This document shows, in pieces, positions 23,481-31,126 of a stretch of DNA of 35,536 nt (its first letter is position 1; each line of letters starts with the position of its first letter). The position numbers and the translations under genes were made by a program. Location: the NCBI GenBank assembly GCA_005889275.1, contig VBFI01000063.1, forward strand, positions 1 through 35,536, in the 5' to 3' direction. The stretch comes from Chloroflexota bacterium. Its GTDB lineage: Bacteria > Chloroflexota > Limnocylindria > P2-11E. The notes under the pieces are model-generated. The model saw only the letters and a program-made list of their open reading frames with translations. It ran no database searches and was not told the origin of the DNA.

Positions 23481-24011
23481 ATGCAGGCGACCAGAGGACG
23501 TTCCCTATTGCGATCGCGCGTATCCGGCTGGAGGCTGTGGGCTTTCGTTCTCGCTTATCTCTTGGTGTTCACTCCCTCAGCCAGGGCGGACACCGCAGTC
23601 AACACGACCGCGGCATTCACGTTCAGCGGAACCAATACGTGCGTGATTCCGGCGGAGGACTTTGCCGGGACCGGCGGTCTGCACGTCATCGTGAGCTCGA
23701 GCCTTTCGACGGACGGCATGGTCCATTCGCATCTGAAGGCGAACTTTCAGGGCATGCAGGCCACGGCCCTCATCAGCGGGAAGAAATACCAAGTCCCTGC
23801 CTCGGAGACCGACTCGTATGAGTTCGACACCCCGGACTTCGCCCCGTTTCACACGACCTTCGAGTTCATGGTGCAGTTCATCCGCGTCGGCGAGGGCGGC
23901 ACGTACATCTTCGGTGACGATTTCTTTGAACACTTCCTGGCTCACGCAACCATCAACGCGAATGGTGTCGTGACGGTCGACGACCTTACCGACGACACGC
24001 GCTGCCAATAG
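23481..24011 (+). CDS. Secreted hypothetical protein
   Basis: 176 aa from ATG 23481. The signal peptide is clear: a basic start, then LWAFVLAYLLVFTPSARADT with a likely cleavage after ARA. The mature part is beta-rich and has only two Cys (TNTCVIP and the C-terminal DDTRCQ), which could form one disulfide linking the ends. Segments like GGLHVIVSSSLSTDGMVHSHLKANFQ and a Phe-rich HTTFEFMVQFIRVGEGGTYIF suggest a secreted beta sandwich. I do not recognise the family. It is transcribed away from the collagen-like gene, and both products are exported. Confidence 0.75.
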   Translation: MQATRGRSLLRSRVSGWRLWAFVLAYLLVFTPSARADTAVNTTAAFTFSGTNTCVIPAEDFAGTGGLHVIVSSSLSTDGMVHSHLKANFQGMQATALISGKKYQVPASETDSYEFDTPDFAPFHTTFEFMVQFIRVGEGGTYIFGDDFFEHFLAHATINANGVVTVDDLTDDTRCQ

Positions 24012-24102
24012 TCACCCGTCTCATCGCATAGCCGCGCTGGCTCGCCGGTGGAAAGTCCTTCAGGCCGAGCCTCGCGCCCGCGCGCGACCTTCCCGCAGAC
24101 CT

Positions 24103-24117
24103 CCCCCATTCAGGGGG
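24103..24117. promoter_or_regulatory. CCCCC-N5-GGGGG inverted repeat upstream of the Flp pilin gene
   Basis: CCCCC-ATTCA-GGGGG lies 69 bp before the pilin ATG, in the 24012-24185 gap. Its size and position suit an operator for a dimeric regulator, such as a NarL/LuxR-type protein, but no factor is identified. Confidence 0.35.
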
Positions 24118-24185
24118 TACCGTCGCCAGTTCAGCGTGCGTTCATACCCTGAAGGTCTGGCTATCTCTCAGCCGAGGTGACACGC

Positions 24186-24338
24186 ATGAAGGGCTTTTGG
24201 AGCGACGAGCGGGGTCAGGGCCTCGTCGAATACGCGCTCATCATCGCGGTGATCGCGATCGCGGTCATCGTCGCGATGATTTTCCTCCGCGACCAGCTCT
24301 CGAACATCTTCAGCAACATCGGCAACAACCTCACGTAG
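24186..24338 (+). CDS. Flp-family type IVb pilin subunit
   Basis: 50 aa from ATG 24186, with a GAGGTGA ribosome binding site. The protein is a short basic/acidic leader, MKGFWSDERG, then QGLVEYALIIAVIAIAVIVAMIFL and a hydrophilic tail (RDQLSNIFSNIGNNLT). The Gly-Gln cleavage site and the Glu at +5 (GQGLVEYALI) are the hallmarks of class III prepilins processed by a TadV/CpaA-type peptidase and assembled by the Tad machine. No tad/cpa genes lie in the window, so it is an orphan pilin locus here. Confidence 0.9.
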   Translation: MKGFWSDERGQGLVEYALIIAVIAIAVIVAMIFLRDQLSNIFSNIGNNLT

Positions 24339-24419
24339 ACCGGGCGCGGGCGTGTCGTCGACGCGCCCGCGCCTCGCCCTCGTGTACCTCTGACGGCGCT
24401 CCCCCATAGACTGCGCGCC

Positions 24420-24788
24420 GTGAGTCCGCGCCTCGCCCTCATCATCGGCGCGCTCGGCGCCTTCCTCGTCGGTCTCGCGCTCACCGTCACGCCGAGTGCG
24501 ATGCTCGCCTCGTTCGGCCTGAATACTCCGAACGAAGCGATCGTGCTGGCGCGCGACCAGGGGGTCACCCTCATCGGGCTCGGCCTCATCAACTGGATGG
24601 CCCGGAACGCGACCGGTACGCCACTTCGGGCGCTGCTCGCGGGCAACCTTGCGGTGCAGGCGCTCGAGATCCTCGTGAACCTGATCGAGCTGGCGCAAGG
24701 ACTCATCCAGCCTCAGGCGGCCGGAGGTCTGCTCATCCATATCGTGCTCGGCGCGGTGTTCGTCTTCGCGATGACCCGCGCGCGCTAG
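24420..24788 (+). CDS. Small multi-span membrane protein
   Basis: 122 aa from GTG 24420. Three or four hydrophobic segments can be seen: ALIIGALGAFLVGLALTV, GVTLIGLGLINWMA, LLAGNLAVQALEILVNLI and GGLLIHIVLGAVFVFAM. Length and layout resemble small integral membrane proteins such as DUF4345-like ones, but this is a weak similarity. It follows the pilin gene by 82 bp on the same strand. The 24789-24939 gap after it shows nothing distinctive. Confidence 0.7.
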   Translation: MSPRLALIIGALGAFLVGLALTVTPSAMLASFGLNTPNEAIVLARDQGVTLIGLGLINWMARNATGTPLRALLAGNLAVQALEILVNLIELAQGLIQPQAAGGLLIHIVLGAVFVFAMTRAR

Positions 24789-24939
24789 CGATCACTCGCT
24801 CGCCCGCTGACACATTGCCGATGATGGCTCGCTTGCTCGCCGGGAGGATTCTGTAACGCGCCGGTAACACACGCGATCGATACGCAAACCACCTCGTCGC
24901 GGCTGGCCGCACCGTGCACCGAGCACATCTAATCGGGTC

Positions 24940-26430
24940 GTGCCCCGTGGACGCCTTTGCCTGTCGTTCGTCCTGCTCGCCATGCTCGTGAGCGCATGCG
25001 CGTCCGCGCCACGAGCACGCGAGGCGAGTGCCGACGTCGACATGCCGGGCGAGCGCGAGATCCGTCCCGTCGTCCAGGTCGATCCGCTTCGCTGCACCGA
25101 TCGCGCGACGATCCCGCCCGTCGAGCACGTCATCAACGCGAAATGGTCCGCTGACTCGAGCGCGCTCGCCGTCGCGCGCGTCGTGACCGTCCCCTCGCAC
25201 GTGACGATCACCGGATACGAAGAGGAATCCCGCATCAGCGTGCTGAACATCCGTACCGGAGCGGTCCGCGAGCTCGGTCAGGGCAGCCGGCCGGAGTGGT
25301 CGGCCTCGGGCGCATACCTGTCGTACTGGCGCGACGACGGCTATCTCTACGTCAACCTCAACGGCACGATCGCCGCGAAGATCGAGACGTCAGATCCCGA
25401 GGTCCGCTGGAAAGGCGACGATCTGTACTACTGGTACGCCGACGAGATCCGCGTGTGGCACGCCGGCGAGCTCCGCACCGTATCCCGCGTCGACCCGGAG
25501 TTCATGATCCATTACCCGCACGACGACGCGTACTTCAGCGCGGACGCCGCGCTCTTCACGCTCACGCGGTACTCGCTCGACGGGACCGCCGAACGCTGGG
25601 TCGGCGAGACGGACACCGGACAGGTCGAGCCGCTCGGCGAGGCGGGCGTGACCTTCAGCGAATGGGGGCCGCGGGGCGAAACACTGCTCACGCGTTCCAA
25701 CACCGAGCTTGTCCTTCGTGGGACCGAAGGGTCGCGGTCGGTGACGCCGCTCTCCGGCTTCGCGGGACGCGTCCACGGGTGGACCGCCGACGGCCAGCTC
25801 CTGATCGGCGCGGTATCGCCGACGATACCCGGGGGCAACGCCTTCGACACGCTCACGGTCCTCGACCAGCTCGGTGAGAAGACCGGCGTGGCGATCCTTC
25901 CGAACCTTTTCGGGACCCGTTCGTTCAGCCCGGACGGGTCCTACTTCACGGGCGTCTCGCGAACGGGCCTCTACACGACCGCGCTCGACCTGTACCGGTG
26001 CGGCGTCGCCGCCCCGTACGCGGCGGTCCCCCGTGCGGATCCGGCGGCGCGGTCGCGGCAGGCGCGGATCGACCAGGACGGCCGCCGCTTCGTCCGTCCC
26101 GTCGCCGGCGAGATCACGCAGTTCCTCCAGGGCGCGCACACGGGCGTCGACATCGCGGCGCCGTTCGGCTCGATCATCGTCGCGGCCGACGACGGCGTCG
26201 TCGACGCCGCGGGCTGGGTGCAGGTGGGCGGTCGTCGCGTCTGCGTGCAGCACGCCGGGGGCGTCGAGAGCTGCTACTACCACACCTCCGCGGCGCTCGT
26301 CGTCATCGGCGAGCACGTCGCGCGAGGCCAGCCCATCGCCCTCATCGGCATGACCGGCGCGACGACCGGGCCGCACGTGCACTGGGAAGTGAAGCAGGAC
26401 GAAAGGATCATCGATCCGCTCGCGCACTAG
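24940..26430 (+). CDS. Lipoprotein with beta-propeller and M23 peptidase domains
   Basis: 496 aa from GTG 24940. The signal peptide has a lipobox, LVSAC, with Cys20. Residues about 50-375 form TolB/WD40-like propeller blades, with repeated motifs such as NAKWSADSSALAV, RPEWSASGAYLSYW and FSPDGSYF. Residues 381-496 are an M23 (LytM-type) domain: HTGVDIAAPFG gives His400 and Asp404, and GPHVHWEV gives His479 and His481, so all zinc and catalytic residues are present. It is probably anchored outside the membrane and cuts peptidoglycan cross-bridges, with the propeller giving binding or localisation. The order propeller-then-M23 is uncommon. Confidence 0.87.
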   Translation: MPRGRLCLSFVLLAMLVSACASAPRAREASADVDMPGEREIRPVVQVDPLRCTDRATIPPVEHVINAKWSADSSALAVARVVTVPSHVTITGYEEESRISVLNIRTGAVRELGQGSRPEWSASGAYLSYWRDDGYLYVNLNGTIAAKIETSDPEVRWKGDDLYYWYADEIRVWHAGELRTVSRVDPEFMIHYPHDDAYFSADAALFTLTRYSLDGTAERWVGETDTGQVEPLGEAGVTFSEWGPRGETLLTRSNTELVLRGTEGSRSVTPLSGFAGRVHGWTADGQLLIGAVSPTIPGGNAFDTLTVLDQLGEKTGVAILPNLFGTRSFSPDGSYFTGVSRTGLYTTALDLYRCGVAAPYAAVPRADPAARSRQARIDQDGRRFVRPVAGEITQFLQGAHTGVDIAAPFGSIIVAADDGVVDAAGWVQVGGRRVCVQHAGGVESCYYHTSAALVVIGEHVARGQPIALIGMTGATTGPHVHWEVKQDERIIDPLAH

Positions 26431-26439
26431 CGTGTAGCG

Positions 26440-26976
26440 ATGGTTCGGCTGCTCACCGCGATCGTCGGCCTGCTCGCGCTTACGCTGATCGTCCTCGTGG
26501 CCGGCGGCGCCTTCGGTCCGACCGCACCGACGCGGACGCCGGCGCCGATCGCGGTCGCGCCGGCGCGCGCAACGCCGGAGGCGGCGCGGACGTCACAGAT
26601 CATCACCCTCACGCTGACCGAGCAGCAGCTCACCGCGGCCGCGCAGTCGTACACGCCCCTCACGATCTCGGGGATCACCGTCACCGATCCGACCGTCCGC
26701 CTCGACGCCGGCCACGCGACCCTCGTCGCGACCGGCCACGCGCTCTTCCTGAGCGGACCGATCGTCGTGGTCGCGACGCCCGTTGTCACAGACGGCTCGG
26801 CCGGCACGCGGGTCGACTCGGCGACGTTCGCCGGTCTCGGCCTTCCCGACTCGACGAAGCAGGACATCGCCGACACGTTCACGCGAACGCTGCGCGCGAA
26901 CATTCCCGCGGGCGTTCGGGTCACGGCGATCAGCGTCCGTATCGGGACGATCGTCGTGGAGGCCGTCCCCGCCTGA
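26440..26976 (+). CDS. Secreted or membrane-anchored protein, possibly LmeA/DUF2993-like
   Basis: 178 aa from ATG 26440, 9 bp after the M23 gene. One N-terminal membrane segment (LLTAIVGLLALTLIVLVAGGAF) is followed by a Pro/Ala-rich linker and a beta-rich domain: LTLTEQQLTAAAQSYTPLTI, GHATLVATGHALFLSG and a C-terminal VRVTAISVRIGTIVVEA. The pattern of long hydrophobic-alternating strands recalls DUF2993 (LmeA-like) lipid-binding proteins, but I hold this loosely. Co-transcription with the M23 lipoprotein suggests an envelope role. Confidence 0.7.
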   Translation: MVRLLTAIVGLLALTLIVLVAGGAFGPTAPTRTPAPIAVAPARATPEAARTSQIITLTLTEQQLTAAAQSYTPLTISGITVTDPTVRLDAGHATLVATGHALFLSGPIVVVATPVVTDGSAGTRVDSATFAGLGLPDSTKQDIADTFTRTLRANIPAGVRVTAISVRIGTIVVEAVPA

Positions 26977-27022
26977 CCTCCTCGAAAACTGCGATGATTC
27001 GCCGATCAGCGGGGAGGTCGGC

Positions 27023-27175
27023 ATGGACTGGATCGAGCAGCTCTTCGGCATCTCGCCGGACGCGGGCTTGGGCACGCTCGAGGCGCTCATCGCGGGCGCG
27101 CTCGTCGCGGTCGTCCTCGGGATCACGCTCGCCATCCGCGCGCAGCGCTCGCGCGCCGCGCAGAAGCGCAGCTAG
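27023..27175 (+). CDS. Small single-span membrane protein
   Basis: 50 aa from ATG 27023 with a strong GGGGAGG ribosome binding site. An amphipathic start (MDWIEQLFGISPDAGLGT) is followed by one helix (LEALIAGALVAVVLGITLAI) and a basic tail (RAQRSRAAQKRS), so the tail is probably cytosolic. The family is unknown. Its TAG overlaps the TAG of the convergent gene inside a shared CTAG. Confidence 0.65.
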   Translation: MDWIEQLFGISPDAGLGTLEALIAGALVAVVLGITLAIRAQRSRAAQKRS

Positions 27176-27743
27176 CTCGAGTCCTTCCCGGCGTCGCGGA
27201 CGAGCAGGATCCCGAGCCAGAGCCAGAAGATCGGTCCGCCCACCGCGCCCGCGATGAGCGCGGCGGCCGTAGGGATGGTCGCGACGCCCGCAAGCGAGGC
27301 GCCGAATCCGGCAGCGAGGTCGAGGAAGGCGACGAACCCGAGCAGCGCGAGCAGCCTCGCGTACCGGCCGCTCCACATGAGCAGCCCGGCGACCAGGAAC
27401 CAGACCGCGGTGAGTCCGAACGTGAGGATGCCGACGGGGTTGGTCGCCGCGGGCTCACGGAAGGCGTAGTTGAGCGCCGTGACCCCCATGAGATCGGGGA
27501 GATGCGCCTGGTCGCCACGAGCGCCAGGAACGCGACGAGCGCGTACAGGCCGTTGAAGAGGACGAGTCCGGTCGTCGTGGTCGCGAGGGACGCAAGGAAG
27601 GAGTTCGCGTCGAGAGCTCCAGCGAGCGGCGTTTGCTGGGCCGGTGGCACGAGGAGGAAGTACTCGGCGACCGCCGCCCACGACGCGACCGCGAGAAGGA
27701 TCCCGGCGATCCCGCCAGCTCGCACGAACGATCGGTCGCTCAT
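27172..27743 (-). pseudogene. Membrane protein gene with an apparent frameshift
   Basis: The coding sequence continues across two frames. From ATG 27743 the first part reads MSDRSFVRAGGIAGILLAVA and on to VAFLALVATRRI. The second part, from about 27500 in another frame, reads LPDLMGVTALNYAFREP and then two or three more membrane helices (GILTFGLTAVWFLVAGLLM, LIAGAVGGPIFWLWLGILLV), ending at 27172. Together they give about 190 aa and five or six helices. One extra C near 27495-27500 (CTCCCCG region) would restore a single frame. No classic slippery heptamer is seen, so a sequencing error or a recent mutation is more likely than programmed frameshifting. Confidence 0.7.
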
Positions 27744-27773
27744 GGCGGTCCGTCCCTTCCCTACGATGCGCGC

Positions 27774-29168
27774 GTGATCGAAGAGATTACCCAGTTCACG
27801 ATCGAGGAGGCCGCCGAGCTCATGCGCTCGCGACGCGTGTCGCCGGTCACGTTGACCGAAGCCGCGCTCGCGCGAATCACCACGCTCGAGCCGATCCTCA
27901 ACGCCTTCATCACGGTCACGGCGGACGCGGCGCGGTCCGAGGCGCGGCGGGCGGAGACGGCAATCGCGCACGGCGAGTACCGCGGACCGCTCCACGGAAT
28001 ACCGGTCGCGGTGAAGGACCTCTTCGCCACCGCCGGGGTGCGCACCACGGCCGGCTCGCGGATCCTGCGCGATTGGGTGCCCGCGGAGGACGCGACCGTC
28101 GTGCGCCGCCTTCGCGACGCGGGCGCCGTCCTCCTCGGGAAGCTCGGGATGCACGAGTTCGCGTATGGCATCAGCTCGGTGAACCCGCACTTCGGGGACG
28201 TCCACAACCCGTGGGACAGATCGAAGATCCCGGGCGGGTCATCGGGCGGCTCGGCCGTCGCCGTCGTCGTGCGCGAGGCCTACGCAACGCTCGGCAGCGA
28301 CACCGGGGGCAGCGTCCGCATCCCCGCCTCGCTCTGCGGGTGCGTCGGTCTCAAGCCCAGTTACGGCCGGGCGAGCCTGGTCGGCGCGGTCCCGCTCTCG
28401 TGGTCTTTGGATCACCCAGGTCCGCTCGCGCGCAGTGCGCGGGACGTCGCGATCGTCCTCTCCGCGACGGCCGGACACGATCCGCGCGATCCCGCCTCGG
28501 CCGATCGGCCGGTCCCCGACCTCCTCACCGGGATCGATACCGGCCCGCGGGGCCTGCGGATCGGGGTTCCAAAGGAGTGGGTCTGGGACGAGTGCGATCG
28601 CGAGATCGCGGCCCTGGTGCGGCTGGCGATCGAGGCCCTCGCCGCGGGCGGCGCGGAGGTGCGCGAGGTGAGCTGGCCGCACGCCGCGGATTACGCGCGG
28701 GCGGCGGCGCAGGTGCTCGCGGTCGAGGCGCGCGCCTATCACGACGCGACCTTCCCGGGACGTTCCGCCGAGTACGGGCCACTCATCCGCGCGCGTCTCG
28801 AATCCTCGGGCGACGTGAGCGCCGACATGTACGCGCGGGCGATGCGCCTGCTGATCGAGGCGCGCGCCGGCGGGGCCGACGCCGCTCTCGAAGGGATCGA
28901 CGTGCTCGCGATGCCGACGGTGCCTTCGCGTGCGTGGACAATCGAGGAAGCGAAGGTGGTCGGCAAGCCGAGCGAGTGGACGCGCATCACCCGGATCTTC
29001 GATCTCACCGGCCAGCCGGCGATCTCCGTCCCGTGCGGGCGAACCACCGACGGGATCCCGGTGGGCCTTCAGTTCGCCGCGCGGCTGTGGGATGAGCGGT
29101 CGGCGCTACGCGCCGCGAGAGGCTACGAGCTGGTCCGCGGCCCGTTCCCGCTTCCACCGGAGCGCTAG
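27774..29168 (+). CDS. Amidase, amidase-signature family
   Basis: 464 aa from GTG 27774 (an upstream ATG at 27766 is out of frame). The Ser-cisSer-Lys triad is intact: Lys81 in PVAVKDLF, Ser156 in PGGSSGGSA and nucleophile Ser180 in GSDTGGSVRIPAS, with the usual 75- and 24-residue spacings. GLKPSYGRAS and a C-terminal TGQPAISVPCG complete the family pattern. It hydrolyses an amide; the substrate is unknown. It resembles GatA, but no gatB or gatC is adjacent and several GatA-specific segments are absent, so a general amidase is the safer call. The start is 30 bp from the divergent membrane-protein gene. Confidence 0.9.
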   Translation: MIEEITQFTIEEAAELMRSRRVSPVTLTEAALARITTLEPILNAFITVTADAARSEARRAETAIAHGEYRGPLHGIPVAVKDLFATAGVRTTAGSRILRDWVPAEDATVVRRLRDAGAVLLGKLGMHEFAYGISSVNPHFGDVHNPWDRSKIPGGSSGGSAVAVVVREAYATLGSDTGGSVRIPASLCGCVGLKPSYGRASLVGAVPLSWSLDHPGPLARSARDVAIVLSATAGHDPRDPASADRPVPDLLTGIDTGPRGLRIGVPKEWVWDECDREIAALVRLAIEALAAGGAEVREVSWPHAADYARAAAQVLAVEARAYHDATFPGRSAEYGPLIRARLESSGDVSADMYARAMRLLIEARAGGADAALEGIDVLAMPTVPSRAWTIEEAKVVGKPSEWTRITRIFDLTGQPAISVPCGRTTDGIPVGLQFAARLWDERSALRAARGYELVRGPFPLPPER

Positions 29169-29294
29169 CGCGAGGCCGACGGCGGGCGCGACGGCCTGCG
29201 CGACGGGGTCGCCGGCGTCAAACGAGCCACGGACGAAGATGACGATAAGGACAACGAGCGCGGCGATCACCCCGAGGCAGCCGCAGCCGGTCAC
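29106..29294 (-). CDS. Possible small membrane protein overlapping the amidase 3' end
   Basis: 62 aa from GTG 29294. MTGCGCLGVIAALVVLIVIFVRG is a convincing hydrophobic helix preceded by two Cys, and AQAVAPAVGLALAL may be a second. It overlaps the amidase gene by 63 bp in antisense, and the overlapping part has no independent support. It may end functionally near the amidase stop, or be an artefact of GC-rich sequence. Confidence 0.4.
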   Translation of the reverse strand: MTGCGCLGVIAALVVLIVIFVRGSFDAGDPVAQAVAPAVGLALALRWKRERAADQLVASRGA

Positions 29295-29341
29295 GCTCCC
29301 GACGTTAGCGCCTTCGATACGATCGCGCGGGAGGTACGCCG

Positions 29342-29905
29342 GTGACGAGGGACGAAGCCTGGACGCTCCTATGCGAGCACACGAAGTCGGAGAGCCTGCG
29401 CAAGCACGGGCTCGCCGTCGAGGCCGCGATGCGCCACTTCGCGCGAAAGAGCGGCGAAGACGAGGAGACGTGGGCGATCGCCGGGCTCCTTCACGATTTC
29501 GACTACGAGCGAGATCCCGAGGGGCATCCGCAGAACGGCAAGCCCATCCTCGAGCAGGCCGGGGTCCCCGGTCCGATCGTGCACGCGATCCAAAGCCACG
29601 GCGACCACACCGGCGTTCCGCGCGTCACCCCGATGGAGAAGACCCTCTACGCGGTCGACGAGCTCTGTGGTTTCGTGACCGCGGTCGCCTTGGTGAAGCC
29701 ATCGAAGGCGGTGCGCGACGTCGACGCGACGTCGGTCCGCAAGAAAATGAAGGACAAGGCCTTCGCGCGCGCGGTGAGCCGGGAGATGATGCTGAAGGGC
29801 GCCGCGGACATGGGCGTCCCGTTCGAGGACCTGGTCGCCGAAGTCGTCCAGGCGATGGACGGCGCCGCGGAGCGCCTCGGCCTCCAGGGGACGATCACCG
29901 CCTGA
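29342..29905 (+). CDS. HD-domain phosphohydrolase-like protein
   Basis: 187 aa from GTG 29342, with a GGGAGG ribosome binding site. HD-superfamily ligands are visible: His22 in RKHGLAVE, the His51-Asp52 pair in GLLHDFDYE, SHGDHTG and the later Asp in YAVDELCG. The length fits the predicted HD hydrolases (COG2316-type) rather than larger HD-GYP or RelA enzymes. It probably hydrolyses a phosphate ester or nucleotide with bound metal; the substrate is unknown. A LuxR-type gene runs antisense across its 3' half. Confidence 0.85.
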   Translation: MTRDEAWTLLCEHTKSESLRKHGLAVEAAMRHFARKSGEDEETWAIAGLLHDFDYERDPEGHPQNGKPILEQAGVPGPIVHAIQSHGDHTGVPRVTPMEKTLYAVDELCGFVTAVALVKPSKAVRDVDATSVRKKMKDKAFARAVSREMMLKGAADMGVPFEDLVAEVVQAMDGAAERLGLQGTITA

Positions 29906-30174
29906 TCGCGTGCGACGTGCACGGCGGCGGCGGCGCGCGTCGTCACGCCGAGCTTCGCGCGAGCGCGTCGTATGTGCGTCTCCACGCTGGCGGGGGTGAT
30001 CCCGAGCGCGAGAGCGATCTCCTTCGTGGTGCGGCCCGCGGCGACAGCACGCACGACCTCACGCTGTCGAGCGGTGAGGGCATCGTCCTCCGTGCGGGAC
30101 GCGAGGAGGCTCCTCGCGAAGACAAAACCGAGGACGACACCGGCACCGAGCGAAGCCATGTCCCGACCGCTCAC
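29647..30174 (-). CDS. LuxR-type HTH protein with N-terminal membrane helix; C-terminal part doubtful
   Basis: The first 85 or so residues are convincing. A membrane helix, MASLGAGVVLGFVFARSLLA, is followed by a complete LuxR/GerE HTH: LTARQREVVRAVAAGRTTKEIALALGI and PASVETHIRRARAKLGVTTRAAAAVHV. After about 29900 the frame continues 250 bp antisense to the HD-domain gene with low-complexity sequence, so the true C-terminus is probably just after the HTH. A one-base shift near 29900 reaches a stop at once. Starts are GTG 30174 or ATG 30159. It is 31 bp after the zinc-ribbon gene. A membrane-tethered DNA-binding protein with no receiver domain is odd. Confidence 0.65.
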   Translation of the reverse strand: MSGRDMASLGAGVVLGFVFARSLLASRTEDDALTARQREVVRAVAAGRTTKEIALALGITPASVETHIRRARAKLGVTTRAAAAVHVARDQAVIVPWRPRRSAAPSIAWTTSATRSSNGTPMSAAPFSIISRLTARAKALSFIFLRTDVASTSRTAFDGFTKATAVTKPQSSSTA

Positions 30175-30205
30175 ACGAGATGAACGGTCCGAACTTGCGG
30201 AGCGC

Positions 30206-30463
30206 TTAGCTCGCGCGCTTCAGGGTGCGGCGATCGGCTGGGCGGACGACCTCGTGCTCGGAATGCTCGAGGAAGAGCTGTCCGCCACATCGTGGGCAAA
30301 GCGGCTGGCCGCCGTCGCTCCAAACCGGCTGCTCGCGACCGCGGACGTTCCCGTACGCGGTGCGCAGCTGCTCGACCGAAGGCCGGCGCGCGCTCGTGGG
30401 AACGAGCACCTCGCCGAGGCCATGACCGCACAAATAGCAATAAAGCTCAGCTCGAAGGGCCAT
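30206..30463 (-). CDS. Zinc-ribbon protein
   Basis: 85 aa from ATG 30463 with GGAGG ten bases upstream. MALRAELYCYLCGHGLGEVLV supplies the first CxxC, and QPLCPRCGGQLFLEHSE the second, 44 residues later, giving a single zinc ribbon with a long insert (PSVEQLRTAYGNVRG). It is soluble and basic at the end. The function is unknown. It is directly upstream of the LuxR-type gene and downstream of a hairpin-rich leader. Confidence 0.7.
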   Translation of the reverse strand: MALRAELYCYLCGHGLGEVLVPTSARRPSVEQLRTAYGNVRGREQPVWSDGGQPLCPRCGGQLFLEHSEHEVVRPADRRTLKRAS

Positions 30464-30539
30464 TAACGCGAAACCTCCACCCCAAAAACGTGCGCCATCG
30501 ATCCTTTGTTCCAATACCACGCACGGGGTCTGCGGGTTT

Positions 30540-30556
30540 TCGTATCCCTAGATACG
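30540..30556. promoter_or_regulatory. Inverted repeat CGTATC-N4-GATACG in the leader of the zinc-ribbon/LuxR genes
   Basis: The arms CGTATC and GATACG (30541-30556) surround four bases and are nested in outer complementary pairs (GGGT/ACCC and GGTC/GACC). As DNA it could be an operator for the HTH protein encoded downstream; as RNA it could be a leader hairpin 80 bp before the zinc-ribbon start. The gap 30464-30620 holds no gene. Confidence 0.4.
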
Positions 30557-30620
30557 CACCCTGACCGGCAGTGGTTGCGTCTTGGGGGCCTCGCGGGGCA
30601 GGTTCTTAGGCGCTCTTTAG

Positions 30621-30914
30621 TTAGCTCGCCTCGGCCTTCAGCGCCACCAGAGATCCGGAGTCGTGCAGGTAGGTGATCTGGCGGATGACTCCGCGGGGGA
30701 TGATGTGGAAGTCGTTGTGCCGATAGTCGCGACCCTCGTTGGTGATGTCGTAGTCGCCGACGACCACAACGTACTCGGGCGTGTCCTTCCAGAGGAGGCC
30801 GCACGTGAGCTTGCGCAGTCGGTAGGGTTCGAAGTCCTCCGGGAGTGCCGTTCGTGAGTACGCGGTGATGTCCTCCCACTCCACGGCAACGAGTGGGGTG
30901 CTGATGTCGTCCAC
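30621..30914 (-). CDS. Hypothetical protein
   Basis: 97 aa from GTG 30914, chosen because GGAGAGGG lies 7 bp upstream at 30922-30929; the frame is open further up but less convincing. It is soluble, acidic and aromatic-rich, with VEWEDITAYSRTALPEDFEPYRLRK, then LTCGLLWKDTPEYVVVVGDYD and a C-terminal HIIPRGVIRQITYLHDSG. It looks like a small alpha/beta domain and I do not recognise the family. The region upstream (30915-31126) shows no gene, and its GC content is lower than its surroundings. Confidence 0.65.
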   Translation of the reverse strand: MDDISTPLVAVEWEDITAYSRTALPEDFEPYRLRKLTCGLLWKDTPEYVVVVGDYDITNEGRDYRHNDFHIIPRGVIRQITYLHDSGSLVALKAEAS

Positions 30915-31126
30915 GAACCTTCCCTCTCCGACCACGCTGGTCGTCCGCTCATCGGTACAACGCGGTCTCGAACCGAAACCTTGCCGTACAGCGGCCGACG
31001 ATAAGTCGACACCTTTTCGTGTCAATGGGAAACGAGCGTGGATCGTGATCGGAATCGGATCGACATCGTCCAACGAGGGTCGCGGGATGCTTCCTCGCTT
31101 GCTGTCCGAGCCGTCGATGAAGGTCG

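Noticed and set aside
27774-29168. GatA subunit of the tRNA amidotransferase
   Set aside because: The catalytic triad is shared by all amidase-signature enzymes, and no gatB or gatC is adjacent.
30171-30440. Alternative minus-strand frame over the zinc-ribbon gene
   Set aside because: Arg-rich and without motifs, whereas the other frame carries two CxxC pairs and a ribosome binding site.
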